64,000 nucleotides of DNA from Rhizophlyctis rosea (Eukaryota > Chytridiomycota > Chytridiomycetes > Rhizophlyctidales > Rhizophlyctidaceae): NCBI GenBank assembly GCA_027596075.1, contig JADGJC010000117.1:1-64000 (forward strand). The letters run 5' to 3'. The notes under the pieces were generated by a model, which was not told the DNA's origin, did not search any database, and saw nothing but the letters and a program-made list of their open reading frames with translations. The first letter of the stretch is position 1. Each line of letters opens with the position of its first letter. This document shows, in pieces, positions 32,646-45,906 of this stretch. Both the position numbers and the translations under genes were made by a program.

Positions 32646-34520
32646 TCAGCCTCCAGCAGCATGCTTCCGTATAGCATAATCATTCCGCAACTGTGCAAGC
32701 GGACCAACGGGTTTCCCCTTGCGGATCAGGCTAATACTCTATCCACCCAAAGAATCATCATCAGCAAAAATCAAACGCCCCCCCCACCCCACCGCACGAA
32801 TCCAACCATACCTTCCAAGCATTCCCATTCGGCCGCTCACCCCTCGCAAGCCTCCCATCAAAATCCAACACCAAATTCTCGATCATCGTCGGCGCCCTAA
32901 CATCCTTCCAAACCTCCTTCCCACAACAAACCGTGATACTCCCATCCGATTCCATTATCTGCAGGATTACGAAATGTCAGAAATCACCAAACCCCCCAAA
33001 AACCACCCGCCGAAAAACACCAACCTTAACATCCTTCTCAACCAAAATCCCCTTCTTCACAAACCGCTTCCTAAACCTCAACACATCCCCACCAACCAAC
33101 ACCCTAGCTCTAAACAACTCCGCCAAATCAATGCTCTTCGCCGCCTCTGCAATCGCATCCGTCAACTCCGGATCCAACTTTTCTCCCCAAACTTCTTCAA
33201 AATGCTCCTCCTATAAAGCGTTTGACAATGTGCCAACGAATCAGTCTCCTCCGCCATTATTCAAAGTGGCAAGACACAACAAACCTTCCACGCATCATAA
33301 TCCATCTTCGTCTTCTCCACATCCTTTAGCATCAATTCCTGCTGATCCGGCTCATAATACCCCAGTCCCAAAAGCTCCTGAAAAGACTCGATGCATTCCT
33401 CGAGATTGTGGTTATACTTGAGAAATTTTGGCGGTATTGAGCGGGTGGATGCTTGTGGCGTGGAGGTGGAAGCGGTATCGTCGAGGAGCATGGGGTCGGT
33501 ATGTGCTGTTGAGGTTTCAACTTGATGGAGCGAAGGTGCAGACGCGTCAGATCCGGGAACAGTGTCCACTTCCGATAGCAAGTTCGCTAGTTCGGCTTGG
33601 TCTTCTGGTGAGAATGACGAGAAGATCTCGTAACTGAACAGAGCCTGGTTGTTGTGCGTCAGGTTGTTTGTTCACACTCGGTTGTATTGTTGTTATGATG
33701 CTTGATGTACCTTCAAATTCGTATCCTCCTTCGCCAACTGTGATCCCCGGTTGGTCAACAAATATTCTACCGTGGTTTTGTCGACCCGCGGTCTTTTAGC
33801 TTTCGAGGGTGTTGGAGCTGATGGGGAGTCCGTTGTTGCCGACGGTCCGTCAGCTGCACGTTTGCGGACGTTTCGTCGCGTAGTGGGGGTTTCTTGCGTT
33901 TCGGATGTAAGAACAGCGTCTGCCGTGGTCTGGGGCGGTATGGGAGAACCGTTGGCCTTTGCGACGTCTTCAACGGGAGAGACACGCTTGGGAGGTCGGC
34001 CTCGGCGGCGGGAAACAGTCGGGGTTGGGGATTGTATTTTTTCTTCCTCTGTGACCGTTGTTGTTGCTGGTGATGCTTCCGTAGTTGCAACGTCTTCATT
34101 GGGAGAGGGGCGCTTGGGAGGTCGGCCTCGGCGGCGGGGAACAGTTGGCGTCGGGGATATTATGTCTGCTTCCTCTGCGACCGTTGTTGTTGCTGGTGAT
34201 GCTTCCACAGTTGCCTCCGAACTATCAGCAACCTCTGCTTTCGAGCTCTTGTTGCGACCACTCCGGCGAGTAGAGGTGGAAGCCACCGTCTGATCGCTCT
34301 TACTTTGATGGGAAGGTGTATTTCCAGATTCTGCGGTCACTTCCTCGGCTGCTGGCGCTTCGCCCGCTGGAGGTGGTGTGTCGACAGCATCCGTGTTTGC
34401 AGGCTTCTTCCGGCCACTCCTTCGCGGCGTGAAAAGAGCATTTTGGTCTACCTCTTCACTGGAAGCAGCCTCAACGCTCTGCTTTCCGTTGGATTTCGCT
34501 GACGATCTGGTTCCCGGCAT
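32646..34520 (-). CDS. AT-hook protein with ASX/DEUBAD-like domain
   Basis: Five exons in exact phase: 33711-34520, 33285-33644, 33025-33210, 32812-32958 and 32646-32738 (531 residues). Residues 1-240 are disordered and basic/acidic with two perfect AT-hook cores (SRRRGRPPKR and PRRRGRPPKR) and smaller RRSGRKK-type motifs. Residues about 255-310 read TTVEYLLTNRGSQLAKEDTN, then ALFSYEIFSSFSPEDQAELA, then NLLSEVD: the helical pattern of the Asx-homology/DEUBAD domain, which in animals activates BAP1-type deubiquitinases. The C-terminal part has DVLRFRKRFVKKGILVEKDV and LDFDGRLARGERPNGNAWK. A nuclear chromatin role is inferred. Start at MPGTRSS chosen over an upstream ATG because of its typical low-complexity beginning. 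Confidence 0.75.
33964..34215. repeat. 126-base tandem duplication inside AT-hook exon
   Basis: Two consecutive units (about 33964-34089 and 34090-34215), each encoding EEA..I.SPTPTV.RRRGRPPKR.SP.EDV plus the preceding ASPATTTV run. They keep frame and differ at scattered positions, so the second AT-hook arose by in-frame duplication. Confidence 0.8.
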
Positions 34521-35374
34521 CTGGATATTGAGAATATGTTGCAGATCGAAGTGAATTTGTATGTGAAGAGTGAGAAAGCAAGGCGGAGAGCGGTTTATGA
34601 TTAACAAAGGATGGCACGTGCCATCTCATGGGATTACGTCAGCCGTCAAGGGTCCTTGTGGCAAGTTGGCCGTCAACGCACCCCATCACCCCAACCCGAA
34701 CACTTTTCAAAACGACGCATTGTCAAACTGTACAAACAGCACTTGCCATGATCATGATGTCAAGAGCTCTGATCTATGAAGATTTTGGAGAAGCACGTTT
34801 CACTATCTGCTGGCCCCTCAAACCCTATGTTTCTTATTCCAAAATCGATGGAAACAATATCCACAATGCACATCAAAACCCCCTACTTAGCGCAAAACCC
34901 CAAAAGTTCTCCAAAGGGTGATTGCTGCTCTCCATGCGTTTTGCAAAATGGAAGTCAAAAAGAGAGCGGAAGAACCCTTCATCCAACCAACGATAGGATC
35001 GTGCACTGAATCGGTGGAAGAAAGGATCAGGGTCGATTGATGCAGGTTATGATCCCCAACCGCGGCCGAATGCCGGAACTTGCCGGTATTTCCACCCAAA
35101 GTATCCACAGAATAACATTCAGTAACCCGAACCCAAAGCGACCAAATAACTTCACCTCCGATCGACCGCAACGGAGCGCACTTCCGCCTTCCTCAGACCT
35201 AGGTTCAGACAACCCTGACACAAAACGTTTGGCGGGACATCGTAGACTTGCCCAGACTTTGAGCTCGCGCTTCAGCATGTTCCAACTCCGTCAACGGGAC
35301 CGGAAGAAGGCACGATCGCTCACATCTCTTTTTGTCTTTGACAAAAGGACGCGAAGTAAGCACCAGCAGGATGG
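34521..35374. other. Upstream flank, no supported gene
   Basis: A 139-codon plus frame from ATG 35037 (rich in Arg/Ser, containing QLRQRDRKKARSLTSLFVFD) overlaps the next gene's 5' side in another frame. It may be leader or an unresolved 5' exon. Otherwise nothing. Confidence 0.3.
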
Positions 35375-36109
35375 TGGCCTATTAACAATACGGAATGCCA
35401 TATTGGCTGCAGCGGTTACCGGTATGATGCCAGAAATCACCTTGACCTTGTCTTGAAACTGACCAGATTGAGATCCGCAGTCGCCGTCTTCTACTTTACC
35501 GACGTCAGCTCTTGGCCGCGCCAACGGGATGCACGCAGTTCTTCCTCCACTCCAAGTACGAAACCGCTCACTTTCCCCTAACCCTATTGGCTAACCTTCC
35601 CATAGTGGCAAAGAAATCCACCCAATGCGGGTAAGAACGGATTCATCACTCATCTAATACCTTAAAATGACCACTGTTGCCGCACTCAGTGACGGAACCT
35701 ATTTCGCCACTTCCGAGCCGATCACCCAAACTGTTGCCGGGGCGTGGTGTGTACAGGAAGGAGGCAAGCTGGTAGATGTCATGAAGGAGGTCCATGTCCA
35801 CAGACCTGCAAGTCAGTCTGTACCCTCCTCATGCTTGTGTGTCCCATCAGAACATCCGAACCGTCACCAACATCGTTTACGACTGCAGTGGCCCACACAC
35901 AGCAAGTTGGATCGCAAGCTATAATGTGAGCAGCTCACTCCCATGTTGAATTCGAGGAGCAGCTCAGCTGATACAAGATTGCACAGGGAAATACCTACGG
36001 CGGTCATGCTGTCCTCTCATCTCACTCTGAACGAGACGCCGTAGGATCCCTCAGTGCATTTACTGATACCGAGAAGCGCTATGCCATCTGTCTTCGAAAT
36101 CAGTCGTAA
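35375..36109 (+). CDS. Unknown multi-exon Cys-containing (possibly secreted) protein
   Basis: Five segments join in phase: about 35375-35555 (NNTECHIGCSGYRYDARNHL, RLRSAVAVFYFTDVSSWPR), 35606-35630 (a 25-base exon), 35690-35819 (GTYFATSEPITQTVAGAWCV), 35851-35925 (NIRTVTNIVYDCSGPHTASW) and 35978-36109 (GNTYGGHAVLSSHSERDAVG ... KRYAICLRNQS). Spaced Cys and small polar residues suggest an extracellular beta-rich domain. The 5' exon with a start and any signal peptide is not resolved, and a GTAAGA at 36106 might extend the gene further. No family recognised; lineage-specific gene likely. Confidence 0.45.
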
Positions 36110-37772
36110 GATGGGTTCACCATCGACTCGAGAGTTGATAGCTTGAAAACTTGTATTTATATGCTATGATATAGACTGGTCGTGGATATCTTGAATCGGT
36201 CATGCTTTTTGGAGCATCGCGGTTTAATACACCTACTGCACGCCGTCACTTCCACAATCAGCGTACCATGGTCCATAGAGGTATCCCTTCAAGGTCGTCA
36301 ATGGTGGGAGTACGATAATTGGCACACCGCTCCGAAGTTGAAAGAACGGCGAGGGGACCCCACTCTTTTCAAGAACTAACCCCCTTCGCAGCTCTAGCGC
36401 GCCAGTTCAAGTAACGCTAATGCACGTTGCTATTTGTTCCTTCAAGCACGCTGTCAGATGTGACGACGGGACCGAATCGCATTGCGAATATGAAGTGCGA
36501 TATGTTAGTCTCGAGCAGCTCTTGCTTCCGTAAAACATAACGTACATGAGATGGATGCGATGGAACCTGCCATGTGCAATCAAGTCAAAGAGTCGTCGGG
36601 TTTTCTCAGGGTCCTATTGCGGACACTCAAAACACCGAAGCACACCTCATTGGAGGCACGGTCGACTGCCCCAGCAGTCGGTGACTGACAATCCCAATCT
36701 GCAGATCCGCCACACGCCTTCCGAATGTCTTTGCCGACCGGAACTTGGTTGTGTAACTTGTGTATCAGTTGTGTTGCAGGATCGCCCGATTGGGGAAGTT
36801 TGAAAGTTTGCGTGGGAACACGGGCGGTGGGGTGGCAGTGTGCGGCGTCTTATGGGGATCCTCTGGAGTCGCGCTGTTGCCCAAGTCTCGACTTTCAACC
36901 CACTACCAACGGCCAAGCGTTCAAGGGGCTCCACACGTGGGGTCAGTGCCCTTTTTCAACGGCAACAAAAATGGGGGGTTGGTTGGGAAGTAGAAGGAGG
37001 GATGGGCAACCATAACCTATAACCCCCATACCTCATCCTCTATGCTTCCAATCTTTCGTTTTCAAAATGAAATCATAGCTCAAATCGAGGAAACAGCCAA
37101 GCAGGTGAGTTTGAGAGTGAGTTTTGGACCTCTGGGCCCCCTATGTGCTTCCTGGAAATGCGATTGGAGTTGATGATGGAGGTGTTTTCTGGATGGTATT
37201 GCATCCCATATACCAGGATCTAACAGATCAAGGGCAATGGGGGAAAGATCTGATAGCTGCAATGAATGAGATTGGCCAGCGACGATGAGCTCCATAGTCT
37301 AGAAAGTTTACTAGTCAAAAGGTTGGGGGAGGAGTGGATCCGGACCTGAGTGGAGCTCAATGTGAGCGTTGTTGACGCGTCCGATCCCCTCCGCAAGTTC
37401 AACGCGAACCGACTGTGGGACTGTAGGAGGGGAACATGGAGAGGCTTTGCCAAGAGGAGTGTGCCCCGCGCAGCAACACTCCAAAAGTGTATTAAAAGGA
37501 GGCGGCAATAAGCTTTTTCACCCCCCAACCCTTATAAGAGCGTCTTACTCGCAATATCCTCTCGCTCATCTCGCAGTCTGAACTGACCTCCGCACACCTT
37601 CCCACGTAGAGATCTCCCTCCTCTACTTCACCTCCCCCCAGTCCCCCGCCATCCTGCTACCCGTCAGCCGCGTCTCCCGAAACCCCCCAACAAAGCCCTA
37701 CAGCCAACCTCACTCTCACCCACCCCAGCTGTCACGAGCCGCACCCGTAAACAAAAAGCATAACAACGCCCC
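36110..37772. other. No supported gene
   Basis: Frames at 36182-36379 (ending LKERRGDPTLFKN) and 36760-36993 (SVPFFNGNKNGGLV) look mildly coding but cannot be joined. The last 250 bases are C-rich and presumably the desaturase promoter. Confidence 0.35.
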
Positions 37773-39352
37773 ATGTGCGCGACCGACAAGTCTACCGTGC
37801 GCAGACAAGGGCCTACCAAACCACTTGTAACGCGGGAGGAGATCACCGAAAGAGTGGAAAAGGGAGAAACGATAGTCATTATACATAACAAGGTTTACAA
37901 CCTTACGAAATGGATAAAGTTCCATCCTGGAGGGGATATGGCGATACGGCACTTGAGTGGTTAGTGTCCATTATGTAGCATGAAAGCATGAGAGTGCGAC
38001 AGCACAGATAGCTCACCCACTCTGGTCCCATCACACAGGCAAAGACGCAACAGACGCCTTCCTAGCCTTCCACCCCCTCTGGGTAATAGACGACAAACTT
38101 CCTCACTTCCACATCGCCGACCTACACCCCGACTCCCGGCGAACATCCAAAATCTCCCTCGCATACCGTAAACTCGAAGCCCAACTCCACGCGGACGGAT
38201 GGTATAAGACCAATTACTGGTTCTTCGCGCGGGAGGTTATGAAGTTCTTCTGTATGTGGGCGGGAATGGTGTATTTGGCGGTGTGGGGTCCGAAGCATTG
38301 GTTGTCGTATACTGTGAGCGCGTTGTTGGGCGCATCGTTGTGGCATCAGGCTGCTTTTGTGGCTCATGATGGTGAGTGAAAAATTGACCTAATGAATCAT
38401 TCTGTGGTGATGGTCTAAGCTCATCCCATCTTGACCACAGCCGGACACAGCGGAATATCCCACGACGCAAAGATGGACACCACCTTCGGCGTCTGTCTCG
38501 GCAACTTCATGGGAGGCCTCAGTCTCGGCTGGTGGAAATACAACCACAACGTCCACCACATCGTCACCAACAACCCCGAACACGACCCAGACATCCAACA
38601 CGTCCCCTTCTTCGCCGTCTCCGCCCGGTTCCTCGAAAACCTCTACTCATCCTACTACAACCGCGTCATGGAATTCGACGCCGCCGCACGGATCTTCATT
38701 CCCGTCCAACACTACCTCTACTACGTCATCCTCTGCTTCGGCCGTTTCAACCTCTACGTCCTATCCTGGCAGCACCTCCTTTCTTCCCGCAAAGTACCGC
38801 TCCGCGGGCTGGAAATCACGGGTCTGTGCACGTTCTGGGTGTGGTATTTAGCAATGTTGAGCGCTCTTCCGTCGTGGGGATGGATCGTGTTTTATATTGC
38901 GTTATCGCATATGGCGACGATGTTCTTGCATTTGCAAATTACGTTGAGTCATTTTGGGATGGGCACGGAGGATCCGCCGGGTGAGGAGGAGTTTGCGGCG
39001 AAGGCTTTGAGGACTACGATGGATATTGAGTGTCCGAGGTGGATGGATTGGTTCCATGGCGGGCTGCAGGTTGGTGGCATTTCAACTTGAGCATTCTTAC
39101 TTCAAAACATCAACTGACACCTATCATCATCTACAGTACCAAGTAGAACACCACCTCTTCCCACGTATACCCCGACACAACCTCCGCGCCCTCCAACCCA
39201 TCGTAAAGCAATTCGCAAAAGACAACGGACTGCCATTCCATTCATATGGATTCATCCGGGGTAACGGCGTGGTTTTGAATGCGTTGAAGGATGTAGCGGA
39301 TCAGGTCAAGGTTGTTTTGAGGGTGGATCCGAAGACTGTACATGTGCATTGA
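37773..39352 (+). CDS. Cytochrome b5-fusion front-end desaturase (delta-8 sphingolipid type)
   Basis: Four exons in exact phase: 37773-37959, 38039-38371, 38441-39069 and 39137-39352 (454 residues). Residues about 20-90 form a cytochrome b5 domain with the haem HPGGD and later FHP. Three His boxes bind the di-iron centre: HDAGHSG (split by intron 2), HNVHHI, and QVEHH with Gln in place of the first His, the mark of front-end desaturases. Several membrane segments lie between them (FFCMWAGMVYLAVWG, ITGLCTFWVWYLAMLSALPS). The ending GFIRGNGVVLNALKDVADQV agrees with fungal sphingolipid delta-8 desaturases, but delta-5/6 acyl desaturases share the architecture, so substrate is inferred. ER membrane enzyme using NADH-b5 reductase electrons. 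Confidence 0.93.
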
Positions 39353-40404
39353 GTGGACTTGATTAGGGGGAAGGAACTTTCCTTTGCGTCAATCATAGAA
39401 TAGACGTAATTTATGGTACGACCGAAACCCGATTGATGTAGGACGGGCCGCGATGATTTCGGTTTGTGGGGCTTGAAGGTTTGGGTTTTTGATGATGGCG
39501 ATGGACGGTTGATATGTCCATGCGTCTCCTTTTGTATTTTTTTAATATACCACCCCATGGGAATGATTTTTACGACTATTTTGGAACCTATTTTTGGAAG
39601 CGCAGAGGTTGATTTTCATGTAATGTCATATATGTAGTAGTCCCTGTGTTGTTATCAGGAAATCCAATGCGTGCATGCACTCCACACAAGCCCACGTGCA
39701 GGCTGTTGTTCTAAACGAACCTATTACACATTTTTTCTTTGTTGAGATGATAAGCTGGAAGACCGCCAACAGCCCCACCAGGCTAATGGGATGGGATGGA
39801 AATTTCCAATTTGTTCACTCTCTTCGCATACACAAGTATGCCGTCAGGGTCCATAGTAATTGGTGAATTGGTGAATGGCAGTTGTGAATGGTGTGCTTAC
39901 CACGGTGCTTACGCATACCCATATGATTGGCCATCACGAATGCGGTTCACATCCCACTCATTGCCGTTTTGTGTTCTGCGCCACATTGCCACCAAACCCA
40001 AATGGATTCAGATGAGGGCGAGTCGGTGGGGGCGCGCGAATTGACACGCTGGCAACGCGGCCCGAACTGGGCCTGGTCAAATTGGGCAGTGCAGGCTCAC
40101 TGTGTCACCCTGCGTACGGCTGACGGTGGTGGGGAAGGTTCGCCAGGAACAACCATCCTTTCTCACGCTCATACTCATCCCTCATCGGATTTTTACAGAT
40201 CTCACTCGCTTTCACACAGCGCATAGGGATCGTATCTCATCTGTTGTCACTGTCACGACAGGGACATCGCGACATCTTGCAGGCTACATCGCGCATAAGT
40301 ATGTTGAGATGGTCTTCTGCATCACACGGTAAACCGTGCTGATCTGGAGCCTTTTCTATTGTTGAATGTACAGGCAACGCATCTCACCTCCCTAGCGCAC
40401 CAAA
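39353..40404. other. Intergenic region before SURF4
   Basis: No gene. Short T-rich patches near 39535-39600 fit the 3' end of the desaturase. Frames at 39675-40332 lack coding character. Confidence 0.4.
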
Positions 40405-41739
<1,335 letters not shown>

Positions 41740-42051
41740 GTCGGAATGGTTTGTCCTCATTGATGATTGGGCAGTCCCCCTCGTGGGAATCTGTGGGGGC
41801 GGGGATAGTTGAGAAAATTTTGCGAGTGCTTGGTGGTGCATCAGCTTGTGTTTTTGCGAAATGTATCTATTTTATAACAGAGTCTAGAGTATGTGCTTCG
41901 TTGTTGCACGACCGGAACGCATGGTGCTTGATGAATGCACACTCGAAGTTGAGTGAGGAACGCACAGGGTTTATTGACGTCCTCGACCGGTTCTTCAAAT
42001 GATCATTCTAATCAAGAGCTGATGCCATTATAGGGTTTGTTGTATGACTTC
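41740..42051. terminator. Convergent 3' region, SURF4 and TIR/TPR gene
   Basis: 312 bases between two converging stops; no gene visible. Confidence 0.35.
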
Positions 42052-45000
42052 TTATTTATCGTCACCATCATTCATGTTGCGTGCATTGCTCCCCGATTCA
42101 ATTGCACGCAAACCAGTCATCTCCCCATCCGCTTGGTTCTGCCTCCCAATCTCATCATACAGCCCTCTCAACTCTCGCGCAGAATCAATCGTATCCCGAT
42201 CCGTCTCCCCAAAGCCCCGGTTACCCCTTTCCACGCATTCTTCCCACAATCGTAGCGCAACATCATACTTCTTCTGCGCCCGGCACGCTAGCGCCAGGTT
42301 GTGCATGGCCGTCAACGTGTCTCTGCACTCCTCTCCATCAACTCTCCTCCGCGTCGCCAAGAGCTCCTCCCAAAACCTTTCCGCCTCTTCATATTCCCCC
42401 CCTTTACATTTCAGACCTCCGAGTATATCCAATGCATACAGAGTGTCCGGATGTTCGCATCCCAACACCTTCCTTCTGCCTTGCAGACACCTCATCCAAG
42501 CTTCCTCCGCCTTGCCAACTTCCCCCATAACCGTATGCAATTCTCCTATCCTCGCCATACTGGTAAGAGTATCAACATGATCATCGCCAAGCACCTCCCT
42601 TCTCGCGTCCAAACTCTCCGCCCACGTATCCATCGCCCCAGAATAATTCTTCTCCTCGAAATACAGCCTTCCCAAACCGACCATCATGACAACAACGACA
42701 GGATGAAGCCGAAATGACTTCCTCCATCCATCTTCATACTCTTCCAAGACCGCTTTGGCATTCCTGATGTCGTTTTGACCGAAGTAAAAGCCAGCCAACT
42801 TCAGCATTACCAGGAAGGTGCGAGCATCGGCTTTGCCTGCAGCCCGAGTCCACCCTTTCAAACACTCTATCCATAGAGCCTCGGCCTTTGCGAGCTCTTG
42901 GAGATCGAATCGCAAGTCCGCAACTTTTGCCATGAGTTCAAGTGTTTCGATGTCATCCCGTCCGCCCAACTTCCTCTTCCCTTCCAAATAGTTCTCCCAC
43001 AACAACGCAGCTTCCGCATGCTCCTTGTCATGGAAATGCAACTTCGCCAACCTCGTCATAATGTCCAGCGTCTCCGGATCATCCGGTCCAAACATCTTCT
43101 TCCTGCTCTCCACACACTCCGCCCACAACGCCTTCGTCCTATCCAAGCGCCCCAGCCGGCCTTCCGCCACGTCAAGATTAAACTTTATGTCGATTGTACC
43201 CTCTGTATCCTCCCCTGAGTAGTTCTGCAAATACTCTTCCAAGCACCGCGCCGCGCCGTCGACATTCTCCATGGATGCATATAAATCGCCGAGCTTGACC
43301 ATCTCCTGGAGTGTTCGAGGATCCATTGTTCCCCACACCGTCCGCCCGCGGTCCAAACAATCCTCCCTCAAAGTTATCTCCTCTTGATATTTCTCCTGTT
43401 TGTGGCACAGATATGCCAATTTCCGTTTACATCCCAAGGTCCTTTCGTGATTCTCGCCGTACGCCCGTTCTGTCACTTCCACCAACTTCTCAAACATCCG
43501 CTCAGAGTCCTCCCACTTCCCTTGAGCTGCATACACGTCCCCGAGGTGCGCCATATGAGCAAGGGTGTCAACATGATCATCTCCATGTGAAGCCCTCTGT
43601 TGCCGCAACGTAGCTTCCAACAATTTCTCGGCCATCTCGTACCGTCCTAGTTTGTGATAAACCTTTCCCAGCGCGTACGTCGCCGATTCGGTAGTAGGAT
43701 GATGTTCCCCAAGCATTTGCTGGCTTCTCTGCACACAGTCCACAAAGATCCGAGCAGCCTTCTCGTGTTTCCCCAGATCGTTGTAGGTGCTTCCCAACCT
43801 CAAAACCGCTTCTAAGGTATCGAAATGATCCTCGCCCAGTAGTTCCCGCCGTCGCTCCACACACCCCACCAACAATCGCTCGGCATGATCAAACCGTTTT
43901 TGCAAGGTATAAAGTCTCGACAAACTGATCATGGTACTCAAAGTATATCTATGATCCTTCTCAAGGCCCGCTGCAAACTTCTGGAAACACTCATCCAATA
44001 GAGACTCTGCTTCCGTCAACTTTTCCATCTTTTCATACACTCCTGCCAAATCGTGTACCAAAATGAGCAGCTCTGTATCATCCTCAGCAAGCGTCGGCCT
44101 GACAGCCTTCAAGGTGTCCTGCAACAGCTGCTCCGCTTCTCTGAACTTCCCCTGATGATGGAGAACAGTCACCATGGCCCGGACCGCTTCAAGTGTTTGC
44201 TTATCATCGTCACCGAATAACCGCCGTCTTGATGCCAAACAAGCATCCACCAATGGTAGTGCCTCACAGTACTTCCCCCGTTCAACCAAAAGCATCGCCA
44301 AAACAAGTTGCCGCGCAGCAACGATTTCTGGCTCCTCCCCGCCCTCCTGAGCAGCTGCAAAGACCTTCCAAACACTTTGATCATCCAATGCGTCAGGAGC
44401 GACACAATGATGTTATCAAGCTTCTCAAATCCGACCGTATTCCGAATGGTCTGCCTTATTGTGGCAAGATCAGCCGGAATACTTGCTTCGCTTTTCTCTG
44501 ACTTTGAGGAAAGAATTGTGTAAGGTGTCTCCATTTGTTGCAAAGTATTTGTGGAACACTGAGGCTGCCTTCTTTGACAGGGCGACATCAAACTTCGCTT
44601 CTACTTTGGCGCAGGCGTAGAGCTCGTAGACGCACCAAGCTCTCGTGAGAGTGACGGGGGCATACCAAGGGCTTAGGACCATAACCACATTCCCGATGGT
44701 AGAGACAAGGCCCAGGAATGTGGTCTGCAACCATCCCGATGAGAGGACATCACGTCCGTGTTGAGGCAGAGAGATCATGTCAAACCACACAATGGCATCT
44801 TCAGCTTTGATGTAAGTCGTGATTGCCTCGACCACGGCAAGGTAAGGATATTGCCAGGTGTGACTGATGAAATAGTTGGCGTGGCCCACAGCCGGGGAGT
44901 CTTTGGCAAGAAGGTGGTCGCAATAGGATCGGGACGGTTGAGTTTCCGGTATAACGTATCGCTGGCAGACTGTAGCGGTTGTCATGAGAAGGAATTCCAC

Positions 45001-45093
45001 CTCTCCTCCATGTTCGTCAATGAAGTCGTGGAAGAAAGAAACCCGAATTCTGAGTAGGTGGACATTGGGCGGTTCTACTTCCGAGACAAGCAT
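42052..45093 (-). CDS. TIR-like domain fused to tetratricopeptide-repeat array
   Basis: Two exons: 44483-45093 and 42052-44374 join in phase (donor GTATTC, acceptor CAAAG, CTGAC branch) to 977 residues. Residues 70-165 have a TIR-like layout: HANYFISHTW, IVWFDMISLPQHG, VVMVLSPWYAP, then WCVYEL with Glu157 at the place of the catalytic glutamate of NAD-cleaving TIR domains. From about 205 to 950 there are roughly 16-17 kinesin-light-chain-type 42-residue TPRs with the repeated ETLEAM...L...Y...G....AE.L...C...R...LG..H.DTL pattern. Such sensor/effector architecture is NLR-like without an NTPase module. The TIR relation is my motif reading, not a database result. The N-terminal 65 residues are unassigned. 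Divergent from the deaminase gene. Confidence 0.85.
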
Positions 45094-45467
45094 TGTGATT
45101 GAGGTGTTTGACCTATTGGTGAATATAAGGGTACACGAAGCATCATACTACTGAGAATGAATCGAGACCACCTACCAGAATGTCAAATTAAACTCTGTTT
45201 GTGAACGGCCGAAACAATCCCAAATGAACTACCCTTAGCCACTACATACATGCATTGGACCACCAAACATAGGTGATCAGGACTGAGGATTCACGATACA
45301 AAATCGACCCTGTGCGGCTTACATTGGTCCTTCTCAGATCGATTCTCAACGTTGCTGCCAGAGAGGGAGGTGTTTCCAATGGTCTCTTTCTGAGAAACCA
45401 AGGGCAGCGTCAGTGGACTTGCCTCCAATTATCACCACTCTTTCAATCACGCTGACTTACAACTAGA
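45094..45467. promoter_or_regulatory. Intergenic region between TIR/TPR and deaminase genes
   Basis: The divergent promoter(s) must lie here. An AG-rich acceptor-like site at 45461-45466 just before an ATG at 45468 hints that the plus-strand transcript may begin upstream. No specific site recognised. Confidence 0.3.
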
Positions 45468-45728
45468 ATGGGTACGTCAACCACCAGCCGCGTGCAGGAC
45501 TCTCTGGCTTTCGCTGACTGCTGTGATGCCTGGAAGACCCACGATAGGTGGCTCTACAAAGCGCACCGCATATGTCCTTTCGAGTTGAACGTTGTTATTC
45601 AATTTATGCGGAGGTTGCTAAAGACGCTCGGCACGTCGACCACAGGAAGTGCGCAACGAGGGGAAATAACGTTGGGTGGAGCCCCGGTTTGTGGGTTTGG
45701 AGGAGAAGGAGGAGAAGGCTTGGAGTAA
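45468..45728 (+). CDS. Possible 5' exon or small ORF before the deaminase
   Basis: 86 codons from ATG 45468 (MGTSTTSRVQDSLAFADCCD, WLYKAHRICPFELNVVIQFM). The GTCGACCA-type TSTT motif recurs at both ends (TSTTSR and TSTTGSAQRG). It could be the N-terminal exon of the deaminase protein, but no phase-exact intron joins it with certainty. A second open frame (45548-46213) overlaps. Confidence 0.25.
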   Translation: MGTSTTSRVQDSLAFADCCDAWKTHDRWLYKAHRICPFELNVVIQFMRRLLKTLGTSTTGSAQRGEITLGGAPVCGFGGEGGEGLE

Positions 45729-45906
45729 ATATAAACACAGACGCTGCACTCTTTGAACAAACGAGGCTCCGACCACATATGCATCGAACGCGAACGATCC
45801 CTCAAAACTTTCAGGGGGCAACTGCAGCAACCTTGACCAACCAATTTCTTTTTTGTCATGAGGGCAACTCCGTTGATCAAAGTTTAGCGAAAGATGAAGG
45901 AAAACT

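Noticed and set aside
33751..34293. 180-codon plus-strand frame opposite the AT-hook gene
   Set aside because: Repeats mirror the AT-hook duplication; the minus strand has exact splicing and domain evidence.
42044..43613. Several plus frames of 100-178 codons
   Set aside because: Antisense to the TPR array, repeating with its 126-base period.
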